The notes: generated from the sequence alone by a model not told the origin. A DNA stretch of 64,000 nucleotides from Cucumibacter marinus DSM 18995 (GCF_000429865.1 NZ_AUCR01000010.1:1-64000); one strand, 5' to 3'; numbered from the stretch's first letter, positions 47,775 through 57,487 are shown. Translations and numbers: made by a program.

Positions 47775-48908
47775 ATGTCCAAACGCGATTTCTATGAAAT
47801 CCTCGGTGTCGAGCGCAGCGCGGACGACAAGGCGCTCAAATCCGCCTACCGTAAGCTCGCCATGCAATACCACCCGGACCGCAATCCCGGCGATTCGGAT
47901 GCGGAGGCCCGCTTCAAGGAAGTCTCCGAGGCTTACGATGCCCTCAAGGATCCGCAAAAGCGCGCTGCCTATGATCGCTTCGGCCATGCCGCCTTCAATG
48001 GTGGCGGCGGCGGCGCCGGTCCCGGTTTCGGGGCCGATTTCAGCTCGTCGATGTCCGACATTTTCGACGATCTGTTCGGCGAGTTCATGGGCGGTGGACA
48101 GCGCCGCGGCGCCAATGCCCGCCATCGCGGTTCCGACCTTCGTTACAATCTCGAGATTGAGCTGATCGACGCCTTTGGTGGCCAGACCGTCGAGATCGAC
48201 GTGCCGACCATGGTGCATTGCGACACCTGTGAAGGCTCGGGCGCCAAGCCCGGCACCGGTTTTTCCACCTGCCGCACGTGCAACGGCATGGGCAAGGTGC
48301 GCGCCGCCCAGGGCTTTTTCACCATCGAGCGGACTTGCCCGCACTGCCATGGCCGTGGCGAGACCATGGACCAGGCCTGTTCCGACTGCCACGGCCAGGG
48401 ACGGCGGCAAAAGACCCGTAATCTGACCATCGACGTGCCCCAGGGCATCGAGGACGGCACTCGCATCCGCCTCTCTGGCGAAGGCGAGGCCGGCATGCGC
48501 GGCGGCCCGGCAGGCGATCTCTATGTCTTTGTCTCCATCAAGCCGCATGAATTGTTTCAGCGTGACGGCGCCGATCTTCACTGCCGTGCTTCGATCGCCA
48601 TGACCACCGCTGCGCTCGGCGGCGAATTCGAGGTGCCCTCGCTCGATGGCACCCGCGCCCGCATCCAGGTCCCGGTCGGCACTCAGCCCGGTCAGCGCAT
48701 CCGCCTGCGCGGCAAGGGTATGCCGGTACTGCGCTCGTCAAAGGTCGGCGACATGTATGTGCAGATGGATGTCGAGACCCCGCAGAACCTCACCAAGCGC
48801 CAACGTGAGCTCTTGGAGGAATTCGCGGCCATCGCCACCAAGGACAACAATCCCTCATCCACGGGCTTCTTCTCCAAGCTCAAGGGCATTTTCGAACGGT
48901 CTGATTAG
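47775..48908 (+). CDS. dnaJ: Molecular chaperone DnaJ (Hsp40)
   Basis: DnaJ stimulates DnaK and hands it substrates. The 377-residue type I protein has the J domain with HPD ([13 protein letters not shown]), a Gly-rich linker (about 75-95), four zinc-binding CxxCxGxG repeats ([32 protein letters not shown]) and the C-terminal substrate domains. It is the second gene of the dnaKJ unit. Confidence 0.98.
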   Translation: MSKRDFYEILGVERSADDKALKSAYRKLAMQYHPDRNPGDSDAEARFKEVSEAYDALKDPQKRAAYDRFGHAAFNGGGGGAGPGFGADFSSSMSDIFDDLFGEFMGGGQRRGANARHRGSDLRYNLEIELIDAFGGQTVEIDVPTMVHCDTCEGSGAKPGTGFSTCRTCNGMGKVRAAQGFFTIERTCPHCHGRGETMDQACSDCHGQGRRQKTRNLTIDVPQGIEDGTRIRLSGEGEAGMRGGPAGDLYVFVSIKPHELFQRDGADLHCRASIAMTTAALGGEFEVPSLDGTRARIQVPVGTQPGQRIRLRGKGMPVLRSSKVGDMYVQMDVETPQNLTKRQRELLEEFAAIATKDNNPSSTGFFSKLKGIFERSD

Positions 48909-48929
48909 TGAGCGCCGGGCCGTGAGGCA

Positions 48930-48954
48930 AAATCGTGCCGGTGGCACGATTTTA
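48930..48954 (+). terminator. dnaJ terminator hairpin with GGT loop
   Basis: AAAATCGTGCC (48930-48940), loop GGT, GGCACGATTTT (48944-48954). The 11-bp stem ends in TTTT, 22 bp after the dnaJ stop. It is related in shape to the hairpin at 257-277. Confidence 0.65.
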
Positions 48955-49161
48955 GGTGCGAACGCCTTGAGAGCTATGCTCGAAAGGCCGAAGCGGCAAG
49001 CGACGAACGCCTTGAGACTGAGAACCGTGCCGTCAGGCTGATTTGCTCCGGTGGCGCATATGAAGGGCCGAAGACTTTGAGAGCTATGCTCGAAGGGTGG
49101 CTCGAAAGGCCGCTCAAGCGCGCGCCGTTGTCCCCGGATCCAGCAATCATCTCCTTCGTCG

Positions 49162-49215
49162 CCACCCGGCTTGTCCGGGTGGTCCGGACTGGATCACCCG
49201 AATAAATCGGGTGAT
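49162..49215. repeat. BIME-like double hairpin
   Basis: CCACCCGG-CTTGT-CCGGGTGG (49162-49182) is followed by ATCACCCGA-ATAAA-TCGGGTGAT (49193-49215). The same pairing, with 5-nt loops, occurs at 41733-41796. Confidence 0.65.
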
Positions 49216-49369
49216 GACGCTTGAAGGTTTGGGGCTTCGCGTCACCAGAACGCGATCGTGACCCGATCGGCTTACCTCAAAGTGCAACCATTCTGGCCAG
49301 CGCTGCAAAGCCTTGATAGGTCTTCGGCACATTCCCGCCGCCCTAACGCATAATTGGATGGAGGACATC

Positions 49370-49918
49370 TTGGTCAAGGCTTTCACCCTGTCGGGCTCGG
49401 TCCGGCGCGACAGCTACAACGCCCGGCTCGCTCGCCTGATGGCGCAAAAGCTCGCCGAAGCCGGCGCCGACGCGGCTTATGTCGATCTGGGCGAGTACAC
49501 CCTGCCGGTCTTCAATGAAGACCTCGAGGAAAACGAGTTCCCCGACAAAGCGATGGAACTCGGCGGTCTGCTGCGCGAGGCCGACGCGATCTTTTTCGCC
49601 ACGCCTGAATATAATGGCGGCATCGCGCCCTTGACCAAGAACACCATCGACTGGCTGACCCGCACCCGGCTCAAGGTCTTCGCCAGACCCACTTTCGGGC
49701 TTGGCGCCTGCTCTTCGGGCAAGCTCTCGGGCGTGGTCGGGCTGTCGCATCTGCGCGAAACCCTCACCAAGATCGGCGCCCTGACGGTGCCGGCCCAGGT
49801 GCGGATCGGACCGATCGAGGACGATTTCGACGCCGAGGGGAACCTCGTCGATGAAGGCGCGTTGAGGGCCTGCGACCGCGTCGTCGAACAGCTCATGATC
49901 ACCCGCCGCCAGTTCTAG
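49370..49918 (+). CDS. NADPH-dependent FMN reductase family protein
   Basis: The 182-residue flavodoxin-like protein has the FMN phosphate loop LSGSVRRDSYNARLAR and the flavin-ring motif PEYNGGIAPLTKNTIDWL. I chose TTG 49370 because GGAGG stands 5 bp upstream and the resulting MVKAFTLSGS fits the family; ATG 49358 is the alternative. Such enzymes reduce quinones, azo dyes or chromate with NAD(P)H. The natural substrate here is unknown. Confidence 0.88.
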   Translation: MVKAFTLSGSVRRDSYNARLARLMAQKLAEAGADAAYVDLGEYTLPVFNEDLEENEFPDKAMELGGLLREADAIFFATPEYNGGIAPLTKNTIDWLTRTRLKVFARPTFGLGACSSGKLSGVVGLSHLRETLTKIGALTVPAQVRIGPIEDDFDAEGNLVDEGALRACDRVVEQLMITRRQF

Positions 49919-50011
49919 GCCGATCCGGCGCCGCCACCTTGCCCGCCACCCTTGCCAGTTGCGTACGCCGGGGGTATCACCGGGCGATCTCACAGAACCC
50001 GGAGCCGTCCC

Positions 50012-50743
50012 ATGCCCGCCGACACCCCGTCTGCTGCACTCACCATGCCTGCGGTCGATCGCAAGGATCGCCTGATCGTCGCCCTCGATGTCGAAAGCCG
50101 GGGGCAGGCCGAAGCCATGATCGAAGCGCTGGGCGATGATGCCGGCTTCTTCAAGATCGGCTACCAGCTGTTTTATGGCGGGGACGGCCTCAATCTCGGC
50201 AAGGCCCTGATCAGGGCCGGCAAGAAGGTCTTCTTCGACCTCAAGCTGCTCGATATCGACAACACGGTCGAGAAGGGCGTTGCCGCCATCGCCGAAACCG
50301 GCGCGCATATGCTGACCGTCCACGCCTATCCCAACGCCATGCACGCCGCCGTCAAAGGAGCAGAGGGGAGCGACCTTTGCCTTTTGGGGGTTACCGTTTT
50401 GACCTCCATGGATGAAGCCGATCTGTTACTGGCCGGCTATTCCCAGACACCGGAAGAACTGGTCACCAAACGCGCCTTTCAGGCCTTGGAGGCGGGTATG
50501 GGTGGTATTGTGTGCTCGCCCGTCGAGGCCCGACGCGCCCGGGCCGGCACCGGGCCTGGCCTTGCCATCGTCACCCCGGGCATTCGCCCGGCCGGTGCGA
50601 CGGCCGACGATCAGAAGCGCGTCGCCACACCCGAAATGGCCTTTGACCGCGGCGCCAGCCATATTGTTGTCGGCCGGCCGATCACCGCGGCACCCGACCC
50701 CGCCGCCGCCGCTCGCGCCATTCTCGATTCCATCCCCGAGTGA
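50012..50743 (+). CDS. pyrF: Orotidine 5'-phosphate decarboxylase
   Basis: PyrF makes UMP from OMP. The 243-residue TIM barrel has LIVALDVESRGQA, the catalytic DxKxxD in FFDLKLLDIDNTVE and IVTPGIRPAGA, the phosphate grip. GGAG upstream favours ATG 50012; ATG 50045 is possible. The downstream GNAT starts inside its stop codon (GTGA). Confidence 0.95.
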   Translation: MPADTPSAALTMPAVDRKDRLIVALDVESRGQAEAMIEALGDDAGFFKIGYQLFYGGDGLNLGKALIRAGKKVFFDLKLLDIDNTVEKGVAAIAETGAHMLTVHAYPNAMHAAVKGAEGSDLCLLGVTVLTSMDEADLLLAGYSQTPEELVTKRAFQALEAGMGGIVCSPVEARRARAGTGPGLAIVTPGIRPAGATADDQKRVATPEMAFDRGASHIVVGRPITAAPDPAAAARAILDSIPE

Positions 50744-51282
50744 GCACACGGACAGGCCGGTCAGCCGGGTTCAGGATCCGCCCGCTGGGCGAATCCGATT
50801 ATGCCCTCATTCCCGGTCTCGAGACCGAAGCCGACCGTCTCTATGCGACGGTGCCCGAGCTCGCCGGCTATCTTTTCGAAGCCAACGCATCCCCCGATAT
50901 CCTCAAATCCGCCTATCCGCCCGGCTCCGGGCTGATTGCCGAGATCGAGGGCGAGGTGGTGGCCTTCGCCGTGTTTCGGCCTGTCGACGATGCGCTCTAT
51001 CTCGGCCAGATCTCCGTCCATCCCGCCTGCCAGCAGCGCGGCATCGGCAGGGCGTTGTTGCGGGGCGTGCTTGATCATGCGCGGGGCGCCGGCTTTCCGG
51101 CGGTCAGCCTGCTGACGTTCGCCGCGGTGCCGTTCAACGGACCCTGGTATCGCCGGGCCGGCTTCGTTCCTTTCCCGGTCAGCGCGCAGGGCGAGGGGTT
51201 CAAAAAGCTCGCAACCTCCGAGATCGAGATCGCCATTGGCGCGCTTTCGCCGCGCGAGGCCTTGATTCGCTACCTCGACTAG
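50740..51282 (+). CDS. GNAT-family N-acetyltransferase
   Basis: The 180-residue protein starts at GTG overlapping pyrF by 4 bp. It has the acetyl-CoA loop ISVHPACQQRGIGRALLRG and ends with a GNAT beta-strand segment (WYRRAGFVPFPVS). Being coupled to pyrF may be chance packing. It is distinct from the hslVU GNAT pair. Substrate unknown. Confidence 0.87.
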   Translation: MSTRTGRSAGFRIRPLGESDYALIPGLETEADRLYATVPELAGYLFEANASPDILKSAYPPGSGLIAEIEGEVVAFAVFRPVDDALYLGQISVHPACQQRGIGRALLRGVLDHARGAGFPAVSLLTFAAVPFNGPWYRRAGFVPFPVSAQGEGFKKLATSEIEIAIGALSPREALIRYLD

Positions 51283-51389
51283 GCAATGCCTGTGCGGCCT
51301 GCAATTTCCAGGCGCCCATTTGCTTCATGGCAAAGGGCTGCTATAGCCCGGACACGATTTATCCCGCCTCTTTCGCCAAGGAGGGCGCA

Positions 51390-52205
51390 GTGAAAAAGCT
51401 GGCCGTCACCATTGCCGGAGCCGGCGGCCGCATGGGCCGCGCCAATCTCGCCGCCGTGTTGAGCGACGACCGGCTGAGACTCGCCGGCGCGCTCGACCGC
51501 ACAGACGCCCCGGCGCTCGGCAACGATGCCGGCATGTTGGCCGGCGAACCGCCTTTGGGCATCACTCTCACCGATGATCCGGCAATCGCTCTTGAAGGCG
51601 CCCAGGCGATCATCGATTTCACCTCCCCCGATGCCAGTGTCGCACTGGCCGAAGAGGCGGCCTCGCGCGGTCTGATCCACATCATCGGCACCACCGGCTT
51701 TGCGCCGGATCATGACAGCGCCATCGCCGAAGCCGCGAAAAACGGCGCCCGCATCGTCAAGGCCGGCAATATGTCGCTCGGGGTCAACCTTTTGATGGGC
51801 CTCGTTAAAAAGGCTGCCGAAGCGCTCGGGGACGATTTCGATATCGAAGTTCTCGAAATGCACCACAACCAGAAGGTCGATGCTCCGTCCGGCACTGCGC
51901 TGATGCTGGGTGAAGCCGCCGCCGAAGGGCGCGGTATCGATCTTGACACCCACGCCGTCAAATCCCGCGAAGGCATCACCGGCGCCCGCGAAAAGGGCAC
52001 GATCGGCTTCGCCACCCTGCGCGGCGGCGGGGTTATCGGCGAGCATTCGGTAATCTTTGCCAGCCCTTCCGAGCGGATCGAACTGACCCACAAGGCTCAG
52101 GACCGTTCGCTGTTCGCCCGTGGTGCCATCGCCGCCGCGCTTTGGGCGGCAGACCGACCGGCCGGACTCTACGATATGCACGACGTTCTTGGATTGCGGG
52201 ACTGA
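51390..52205 (+). CDS. dapB: 4-hydroxy-tetrahydrodipicolinate reductase
   Basis: DapB acts in lysine and diaminopimelate synthesis. GTG 51390 with AAGGAGG 5 bp upstream gives 271 residues, the family size. It has the NAD(P) loop [31 protein letters not shown] and the catalytic [18 protein letters not shown]. It is followed by gpmA 52 bp later. Confidence 0.96.
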   Translation: MKKLAVTIAGAGGRMGRANLAAVLSDDRLRLAGALDRTDAPALGNDAGMLAGEPPLGITLTDDPAIALEGAQAIIDFTSPDASVALAEEAASRGLIHIIGTTGFAPDHDSAIAEAAKNGARIVKAGNMSLGVNLLMGLVKKAAEALGDDFDIEVLEMHHNQKVDAPSGTALMLGEAAAEGRGIDLDTHAVKSREGITGAREKGTIGFATLRGGGVIGEHSVIFASPSERIELTHKAQDRSLFARGAIAAALWAADRPAGLYDMHDVLGLRD

Positions 52206-52257
52206 CCGTCTCCCATCTCTTCACCACACGAATTCAACCCACCGGGGAATAGCTAAA

Positions 52258-52872
52258 ATGGACCGACGTCTCATCCTCGTTCGTCACGGGCAATCGGAAT
52301 GGAACCTCAGGAACCTGTTCACCGGTTGGCGTGACCCGGGCCTCACGGAAAAAGGCATCGATGAAGCGCGCAGGGCCGGACAGGCCCTCAAGGCGCGCCA
52401 TTACGAGATCGAGCTGTGCTTCACCTCGGCCCTCACCCGCGCCCAGCGCACCCTCGACCTGATGCTCGAGGAAATGGAGATCGAGAACATTACGATCATC
52501 CGCAACCAGGCGCTCAACGAGCGCGACTATGGCGATCTGGCCGGGTTGAACAAGGACGACGCTCGCAAGAAATGGGGAGACGAGCAGGTTCACATCTGGC
52601 GCCGGTCTTACGATACCCCGCCCCCGGGCGGCGAAAGCCTGAAGGACACCGCCGACCGTGTTCTGCCCTATTACGAGGCAGAGATCGCCCCGCGCGTTCT
52701 CGATGGCGGCACCATCCTTGTGGCCGCCCATGGCAATTCCCTGCGCGCGCTGGTCATGAAGCTCGAAAACCTCAGCCCCGAGGAAATCCTCAAGCGCGAA
52801 ATCGCCACCGGCGCGCCGATCATTTACGAGTTCGACGCCGAGGGGAAAGTCATCAAGGTCGAAGAAATCTGA
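52258..52872 (+). CDS. gpmA: 2,3-bisphosphoglycerate-dependent phosphoglycerate mutase
   Basis: GpmA interconverts 3- and 2-phosphoglycerate. The 204-residue protein, the short form usual in alphaproteobacteria, has the phosphohistidine motif [10 protein letters not shown] (RHG), the second histidine in [13 protein letters not shown], and [10 protein letters not shown]. The ATG encodes [11 protein letters not shown]; upstream in-frame codons overlap dapB and are rejected. Confidence 0.95.
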   Translation: MDRRLILVRHGQSEWNLRNLFTGWRDPGLTEKGIDEARRAGQALKARHYEIELCFTSALTRAQRTLDLMLEEMEIENITIIRNQALNERDYGDLAGLNKDDARKKWGDEQVHIWRRSYDTPPPGGESLKDTADRVLPYYEAEIAPRVLDGGTILVAAHGNSLRALVMKLENLSPEEILKREIATGAPIIYEFDAEGKVIKVEEI

Positions 52873-53015
52873 GGGGAAGCTGAGCCCTTGTCCTTCGACA
52901 GGTTCAGGACGAGGGCGTGGAATGCCACCCTCAGGCCGCCCCGGCCTCCGAGCCGGGGCTTGCCACCGCCAAATCCGGGGCGGCTCGTGATGGGAGCGCT
53001 TCCGCGCCCATCACG
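52873..53015. terminator. Bidirectional terminator region gpmA/adenosine kinase
   Basis: This convergent gap holds a CTTCGACAGGTTCAGGACGAG repeat fragment, GCCCCGGC-CTCCGA-GCCGGGGC (52938-52959) and CGTGATGGG (52986-52994) paired with CCCATCACG (53007-53015). The last stem abuts the adenosine kinase stop codon. Confidence 0.55.
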
Positions 53016-54020
53016 TCACCCCCCGAGCAGGCCCTCTTTCGTCGCCAGCGTCTTGAGATGCGCCACGGGCCGCGCCCCGACATGGGTGATCACCTCGGCA
53101 GCGCAAAGGCATCCGAGCGCCAGCGCGTCGTGATGCCTGCGCCCGGTCGCGAGCCCGTACAGAAACCCTGAGGCAAACAGATCACCGGCCCCGGTCGCGT
53201 CTTCCACTGTCTCGACGGGATAGACCGGCACCTCGGTCACCTCGCCATCCACAACCGTCATGGCGCCATTGGCGCCGCGGGTGATGGCCGCGCGGTTGCA
53301 ATCCGCCTTGAGCGCGGTCACCGCTTCGTCGAGCGTTGCTGTCTGATAAAGCGAGATCAGTTCTTCTTCATTGGCCAGCAGCGTGTCGATCGTGCCGCTG
53401 CGCAACAAATCGATGAACTCGGTGCGGAACCGGTCGACACAGAACGGGTCCGACAGGGTGATCGCCGCCGACCGGCCATGCTTGTGGGCAAGCTCCGCCG
53501 CCTTGACGAAGGCGCGCTTGGCCTCGGGGGGATCCCACAGATAGCCTTCCATGAAGGTAATGGCGGACCCGCCGATCTCGTCTTCGATAATGTCGTTGAC
53601 CGTCAGTTCCTGGCAGGCGCCAAGATAGGTGTTCATGGTGCGCTCGCCATCGGGCGTGATCAGGATCATCGAGCGCGCGGTCTCGCTGCCATGTTCGAGC
53701 ATCGGGGTTTCGAAATGGCATCCGATCCGGTGCATGTCCTTGGCGAAGAAACGGCCCCAATCATCCGCCGCGACCTTGCCGACAAACGCGCCCCGACCAC
53801 CAAGGCTCGCCACCCCGGCCGCCGTATTGGCCGCGCTGCCGCCCGAGATTTCCTGCACCCCGACCGGCAGGCGCTCATAAAAGAAGTTCATCCGGTCCGC
53901 ATCGATCAGATGCATGATGCCCTTCTTGAGCCCCTGGGAAACGATGAAATCCTCTTCCACGCGGGAGAGCACGTCGACAATCGCGTTGCCGATGGTCAGC
54001 ACGTCAAATCGGGTCTGCAT
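53016..54020 (-). CDS. PfkB-family adenosine kinase
   Basis: The 334-residue sugar-kinase-fold protein has FDVLTIGNAIVDVLS, ISGGSAANTAAGVASLGG and the catalytic GAGDLFASGFLYGLATG, with an anion hole at its aspartate. Alphaproteobacterial members are annotated adenosine kinases (AMP from adenosine). Other PfkB sugars are possible. GAAAGG lies 7 bp before the ATG. Confidence 0.9.
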   Translation of the reverse strand: MQTRFDVLTIGNAIVDVLSRVEEDFIVSQGLKKGIMHLIDADRMNFFYERLPVGVQEISGGSAANTAAGVASLGGRGAFVGKVAADDWGRFFAKDMHRIGCHFETPMLEHGSETARSMILITPDGERTMNTYLGACQELTVNDIIEDEIGGSAITFMEGYLWDPPEAKRAFVKAAELAHKHGRSAAITLSDPFCVDRFRTEFIDLLRSGTIDTLLANEEELISLYQTATLDEAVTALKADCNRAAITRGANGAMTVVDGEVTEVPVYPVETVEDATGAGDLFASGFLYGLATGRRHHDALALGCLCAAEVITHVGARPVAHLKTLATKEGLLGG

Positions 54021-54119
54021 TGATGGCCTTTCGATGGCTGAAGCCGAAGCCGCGAACTATAAGGGCCAGCGTCCGCATCGCAACGCCAAAGGCCCTCACT
54101 GCGGCAATTTTGGGCGGTT

Positions 54120-54779
54120 TCAGAGGGTCTTGTCCTTGAAAAGGCATTCCTCGGCGATGATGCAGCGATGGCATTCGGGCTTGCGCGCCTTGCACACATA
54201 ACGCCCATGCAGGATCAGCCAGTGATGGGCATGCAACAGGAATTGCGGGGGGATGACCTTTTCGAGCAGCGTTTCGACCGCCAGCGGTGTCTTGCCCGGC
54301 GCCAGCCCGGTGCGGTTGGCAATCCGGAACAGATGCGTGTCGACCGCAATGGTCGGCTCGCCAAAGGCGATATTGAGGACGACATTCGCGGTCTTGCGGC
54401 CCACCCCCGGCAGGGCCTCGAGCGCCTCGCGGCTGCGCGGCACGGCGCTGTTGTGATGCGCGATCAGGTCCTTTGAAAGCGCCAGCACATTCTTGGCCTT
54501 GTTGCGAAAGAGCCCGATCGTGCGGATATGTTCGGTGATCCCCTCGAGGCCGAGCGCCACCATTTTTTCCGGGGTGTCTGCAACCGCGAAAAGTCCTTTG
54601 GTCGCCTTGTTGACCCCGGCATCGGTCGCCTGCGCGCTCAACACCACCGCCACCAGCAGCGTGAACTCGTTGACATAATCGAGCTCGCCTTGAGGATGCG
54701 GATTGGCCGCCTCGAACTTTTCGAACATCGATTGGATCGCCGCCCTGGAGAGACGGGAGCGGGGACGCGCTGGGGCCAT
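54120..54779 (-). CDS. nth: Endonuclease III (DNA glycosylase/AP lyase)
   Basis: Nth removes oxidised pyrimidines and cuts abasic sites. The 219-residue protein has the HhH motif EALPGVGRKTANVVLNIAFG with catalytic lysine, the following VDTHLFRIANR with catalytic aspartate, and the FeS cluster motif CKARKPECHRCIIAEEC (C-x6-C-x2-C-x5-C). The ATG at 54779 gives family length. It is divergent from DUF2244. Confidence 0.96.
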   Translation of the reverse strand: MAPARPRSRLSRAAIQSMFEKFEAANPHPQGELDYVNEFTLLVAVVLSAQATDAGVNKATKGLFAVADTPEKMVALGLEGITEHIRTIGLFRNKAKNVLALSKDLIAHHNSAVPRSREALEALPGVGRKTANVVLNIAFGEPTIAVDTHLFRIANRTGLAPGKTPLAVETLLEKVIPPQFLLHAHHWLILHGRYVCKARKPECHRCIIAEECLFKDKTL

Positions 54780-54887
54780 GATCTGATGAACCGGATTTGA
54801 TGGGCGGTCGAATTGTTGTCGCTTTTCATTCGGAGCTATAGTCACCGAGGAGACGACAGGCAAATCCGCAACGCCCGGTGACCCGAA

Positions 54888-55394
54888 ATGATGACCCCCA
54901 ATCAGACCGATCCGGCCCTGGACCCCGCCGATTCGCCGCCCCTGTTCGCGGCGACCCTGTCGCCCTACCGCTCGTTGAGCGAAAAGGGGCTGCATTATCT
55001 CGTCCTATTCACGGCCTGCCTGGCGCTCATTCCCGGCACCATCTTCTACCTCTCCGGGGCCTGGCCGATTGTCGGCTTTCTGGGGCTCGACGTTCTGGCG
55101 CTTTACTGGGCCCTGCGCGCCTCGATGGTTGAGACGCGTCGACGCGAAAACGTCACCCTGTGGCGCGACCGGCTCGAGATCGACCAGATTTCGCCCCTGG
55201 GCAAACGCCGCCGCCACGCCTTCAATCCCTTTTGGGTGCGCTTCGGCATCGAGCGCGACCACGACGACAATGTCACCCGGCTGACCCTCGCCATGCGGCA
55301 AAAGACTGTCGAGATCGCCCGCTTCCTGGGACCCGACGAAAAGGCGGGCTTCGCCAAGGCCTTTTCCGAGGCGCTTCATCGCGCCAGGCGCTAA
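54888..55394 (+). CDS. DUF2244 membrane protein
   Basis: The 168-residue protein has the DUF2244 pattern: FAATLSPYRSLSEKG, two membrane helices (LHYLVLFTACLALIPGTIFYL and WPIVGFLGLDVLALYWAL), then VTLWRDRLEI and FLGPDEKAGFAKAFSEAL. The family often lies beside nth in Rhizobiales. Function unknown. Confidence 0.87.
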   Translation: MMTPNQTDPALDPADSPPLFAATLSPYRSLSEKGLHYLVLFTACLALIPGTIFYLSGAWPIVGFLGLDVLALYWALRASMVETRRRENVTLWRDRLEIDQISPLGKRRRHAFNPFWVRFGIERDHDDNVTRLTLAMRQKTVEIARFLGPDEKAGFAKAFSEALHRARR

Positions 55395-55451
55395 CACGAC
55401 ACCCGTCAAAACCGGGTCGCCGGCCGTCACGCCCGGGAGTAGATTGGCCCC

Positions 55452-56318
55452 ATGAACACGAGCTTTTCTTCCCAAATCGCCGGTGAAGGCGACTATCGCC
55501 TCGTCACTCGCGCCATCGAATATCTTTCGAACCACACCGCCGACGAGGTCGACATCGAGCGCCTTGCCGGTGATCTGGGGCTGACCCAGCGGCAGCTGAC
55601 GGCACTGTTCAAGCGCTGGGCCGGGCTGACCCCCACCGCCTTTGCTCATTGCGTGGCGCTCGACAAGGCCCGCCGCATGCTCACCGATTCGATGACCGTG
55701 CTCGACACGGCCTATGAACTGGGCATGTCCTCGACCGCGCGGCTGCACGATCTCTTCGTCACCCACGAGGCCATGCCACCGGGCATTTATCGCGCCCGCG
55801 GTGCCGGCCTCGACATTCGCTATGGCTTCCACCCCTCGCCTTTCGGCGAAGCCGTCATCATGATCACCGATTACGGGCTTGCCGCGGTCGGGTTCGTCGA
55901 TGACGGCGCCCGCGCCGCCGCTTTCGAGGACATTGCCGGGCGATGGCCCAATGCCCGCTACATCGAGGCGCCGGAGGAAACCGCGCCCTGGGCGTCGCGG
56001 GTTTTCGAGCCTTTGCGCTGGAAACGCGAACAGCCTTTACGAGTGGTTATGATCGGCACCGATTTTGAAGTGAGGGTCTGGGAGACGCTTTTGCGCATCC
56101 CTGCGGGCCTGGCCACGACCTATGGCGATATCGCCGCTCATCTCGGTCAACCCGGCGCTGCGCGGGCGGTTGGGCGTGCCGTGGGGCGCAATCCGGTCTC
56201 CTTTGTTGTCCCCTGTCACCGCGTTCTCGGCCGCCAGGGAACCCTCACCGGTTATCATTGGGGACTGGTCCGGAAACAGGCGATCCTCGGCTGGGAGGCC
56301 GGGCTGACAGAAGGCTGA
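55452..56318 (+). CDS. Ada-like bifunctional regulator / O6-methylguanine-DNA methyltransferase without the Ada zinc domain
   Basis: Residues 15-115 form an AraC-type DNA-binding domain (LSNHTADEVDIERLAGDLGLTQRQL; LDTAYELGMSSTARLHDLF). Residues about 125-288 form the methyltransferase with active-site C255 in FVVPCHRVLGR. The N-terminal zinc-binding Ada domain, which senses methyl phosphotriesters, is absent. Such shortened forms exist in alphaproteobacteria; signal sensing would need another route. It probably removes O6-methyl groups by suicide transfer. Confidence 0.9.
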   Translation: MNTSFSSQIAGEGDYRLVTRAIEYLSNHTADEVDIERLAGDLGLTQRQLTALFKRWAGLTPTAFAHCVALDKARRMLTDSMTVLDTAYELGMSSTARLHDLFVTHEAMPPGIYRARGAGLDIRYGFHPSPFGEAVIMITDYGLAAVGFVDDGARAAAFEDIAGRWPNARYIEAPEETAPWASRVFEPLRWKREQPLRVVMIGTDFEVRVWETLLRIPAGLATTYGDIAAHLGQPGAARAVGRAVGRNPVSFVVPCHRVLGRQGTLTGYHWGLVRKQAILGWEAGLTEG

Positions 56319-56354
56319 CAGCCCCTTCACCCATCGGTCAGCCGGGCTTTGACA

Positions 56355-56367
56355 AATTGACTCAATT
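56355..56367. promoter_or_regulatory. AATTG-ACT-CAATT palindrome with central GANTC
   Basis: AATTG-ACT-CAATT is palindromic about a 3-nt centre, and contains GACTC, a CcrM methylation target. TTGACTCAA recurs at 58422-58430. It lies about 110 bp before the secreted-protein gene, next to TTGACA (56350-56355). Confidence 0.45.
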
Positions 56368-56371
56368 GAAA

Positions 56372-56390
56372 GCCGCGCCTTTTGCGCGGC
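56372..56390 (+). terminator. Hairpin after the Ada-like gene
   Basis: GCCGCGC-CTTTT-GCGCGGC, a 7-bp stem lying in the 157-bp gap between the Ada-like gene and the secreted-protein gene. No long T-run follows. Confidence 0.45.
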
Positions 56391-56475
56391 ATTGACCCGA
56401 AGGGTCTAGTCCGGGAAGGGCGGACCCAGGAAGCGGATCCAACAGTCGGGTCAAAGACAAAGAGGCCAATTTGTC

Positions 56476-57417
56476 ATGACGATCAAACCCGTTAGCGCAC
56501 TGCGCCAGCTTGCGCTCGTCTCTCTTTCTGCTGTGGCACTTTCGGTTGCGATCCCGCCAGCGGCGAATGTTCTGCTTCATATCGATTCGGGCTCGGCCTA
56601 TGCCAAGTCCGAAAAGGCGAAAAAGAACCAGTCTTCAAAGAAGCCGAAAAAGTCCACCAGATCCTCGAAGTCGAACAAGCCGTCCAACGCCGGCTCCAAT
56701 CGTGGACAGGCCAAAAAGCAGGCTTCGCTGAGCAGCGAGATTTCTGCCGCGCCCGGCCAGGCCAAAGAGAAAAATATCCACGCCCAGCTTGCCGGGCTCA
56801 ATTCGCTCAAGCGCAACGTCAACGGGTTGATGAACAGCTCTGATCCGCGCATGACCCTTGTCCGGCAATATGTCGTCGACAATGCGGAATACGAGATCGC
56901 GCTGGCCAATCTTGCTGCGGCGCAGGAGACCCTCGGTGGCGCTCAGGACGACTTCAATGCACTGGTCGGCGGTGTGGTCGACACGCTCGATGATAGCTGG
57001 CCCGACTACGCCGGCGCCGGTTACCCGGACCTGCAAGCTGCCTATGACGACCTGCTGGCCAACCCGGTGCCTGAAGTCGCGCCCGAGGATCCGGCCTATG
57101 CCGACTACCTCGCCTATCAGGATGAACTCGCCGCGGTGGGGGGTGCCCTCGACACCATCAATGCGAGCCCCGAAGCCGCCGATCTGATTGCGGCCCAGAA
57201 CGACGTCACCATCGCCGAAGGCCAGGCACTGGCTGCCGAGGAAGGCACTGCCGACGAGGATCTGGTCGCCGCTCTCGAGGCCGCCGCCAACAAGAACCGT
57301 TTGAGCGACGATTATGTCTCGCCCGAGATTCTCGATTGGGCGAAGCAGACATTGGGAACCGGCGATTACGACGGGACCATTGACGACTATCTCAACCAGC
57401 TCCAGGTAGCGCAATAA
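56476..57417 (+). CDS. Hypothetical secreted helical protein
   Basis: I do not recognise this 313-residue protein by function. It has a long signal peptide (about 1-43, ending near GSAYA), a Lys/Ser-rich basic segment (44-82; KKNQSSKKPKKSTRSSK) and an acidic, Ala-rich helical part (about 95-310; YEIALANLAAAQETLGGAQDDF). The basic part could bind peptidoglycan, LPS or DNA, and the helices could form a coiled coil; this is inference. It ends with a strong intrinsic terminator. A GH25 muramidase gene lies opposite and downstream. Confidence 0.8.
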   Translation: MTIKPVSALRQLALVSLSAVALSVAIPPAANVLLHIDSGSAYAKSEKAKKNQSSKKPKKSTRSSKSNKPSNAGSNRGQAKKQASLSSEISAAPGQAKEKNIHAQLAGLNSLKRNVNGLMNSSDPRMTLVRQYVVDNAEYEIALANLAAAQETLGGAQDDFNALVGGVVDTLDDSWPDYAGAGYPDLQAAYDDLLANPVPEVAPEDPAYADYLAYQDELAAVGGALDTINASPEAADLIAAQNDVTIAEGQALAAEEGTADEDLVAALEAAANKNRLSDDYVSPEILDWAKQTLGTGDYDGTIDDYLNQLQVAQ

Positions 57418-57487
57418 GCCGGCATCCCCGGCCGAATGCGGAGCCCAGGAGAGGTTGATCTCCACGCCTACTGTCACGCAGGCTTAG

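Larger units (their letters stand above)
48909..49369. repeat. Repeat-rich gap after dnaJ
   Basis: No gene is seen. It contains the dnaJ terminator hairpin (48930-48954) and repeated GAACGCCTTGAGA (near 48960 and 49004). TTGAGAGCTATGCTCGAA(A/G)GG also occurs twice (near 48967 and 49078). A double hairpin follows (49162-49182 and 49193-49215). Confidence 0.6.

Noticed and set aside
48909-49369. CRISPR-like array after dnaJ
   Set aside because: The repeats are only two or three, of unequal spacing and different sequence. No cas gene is near.
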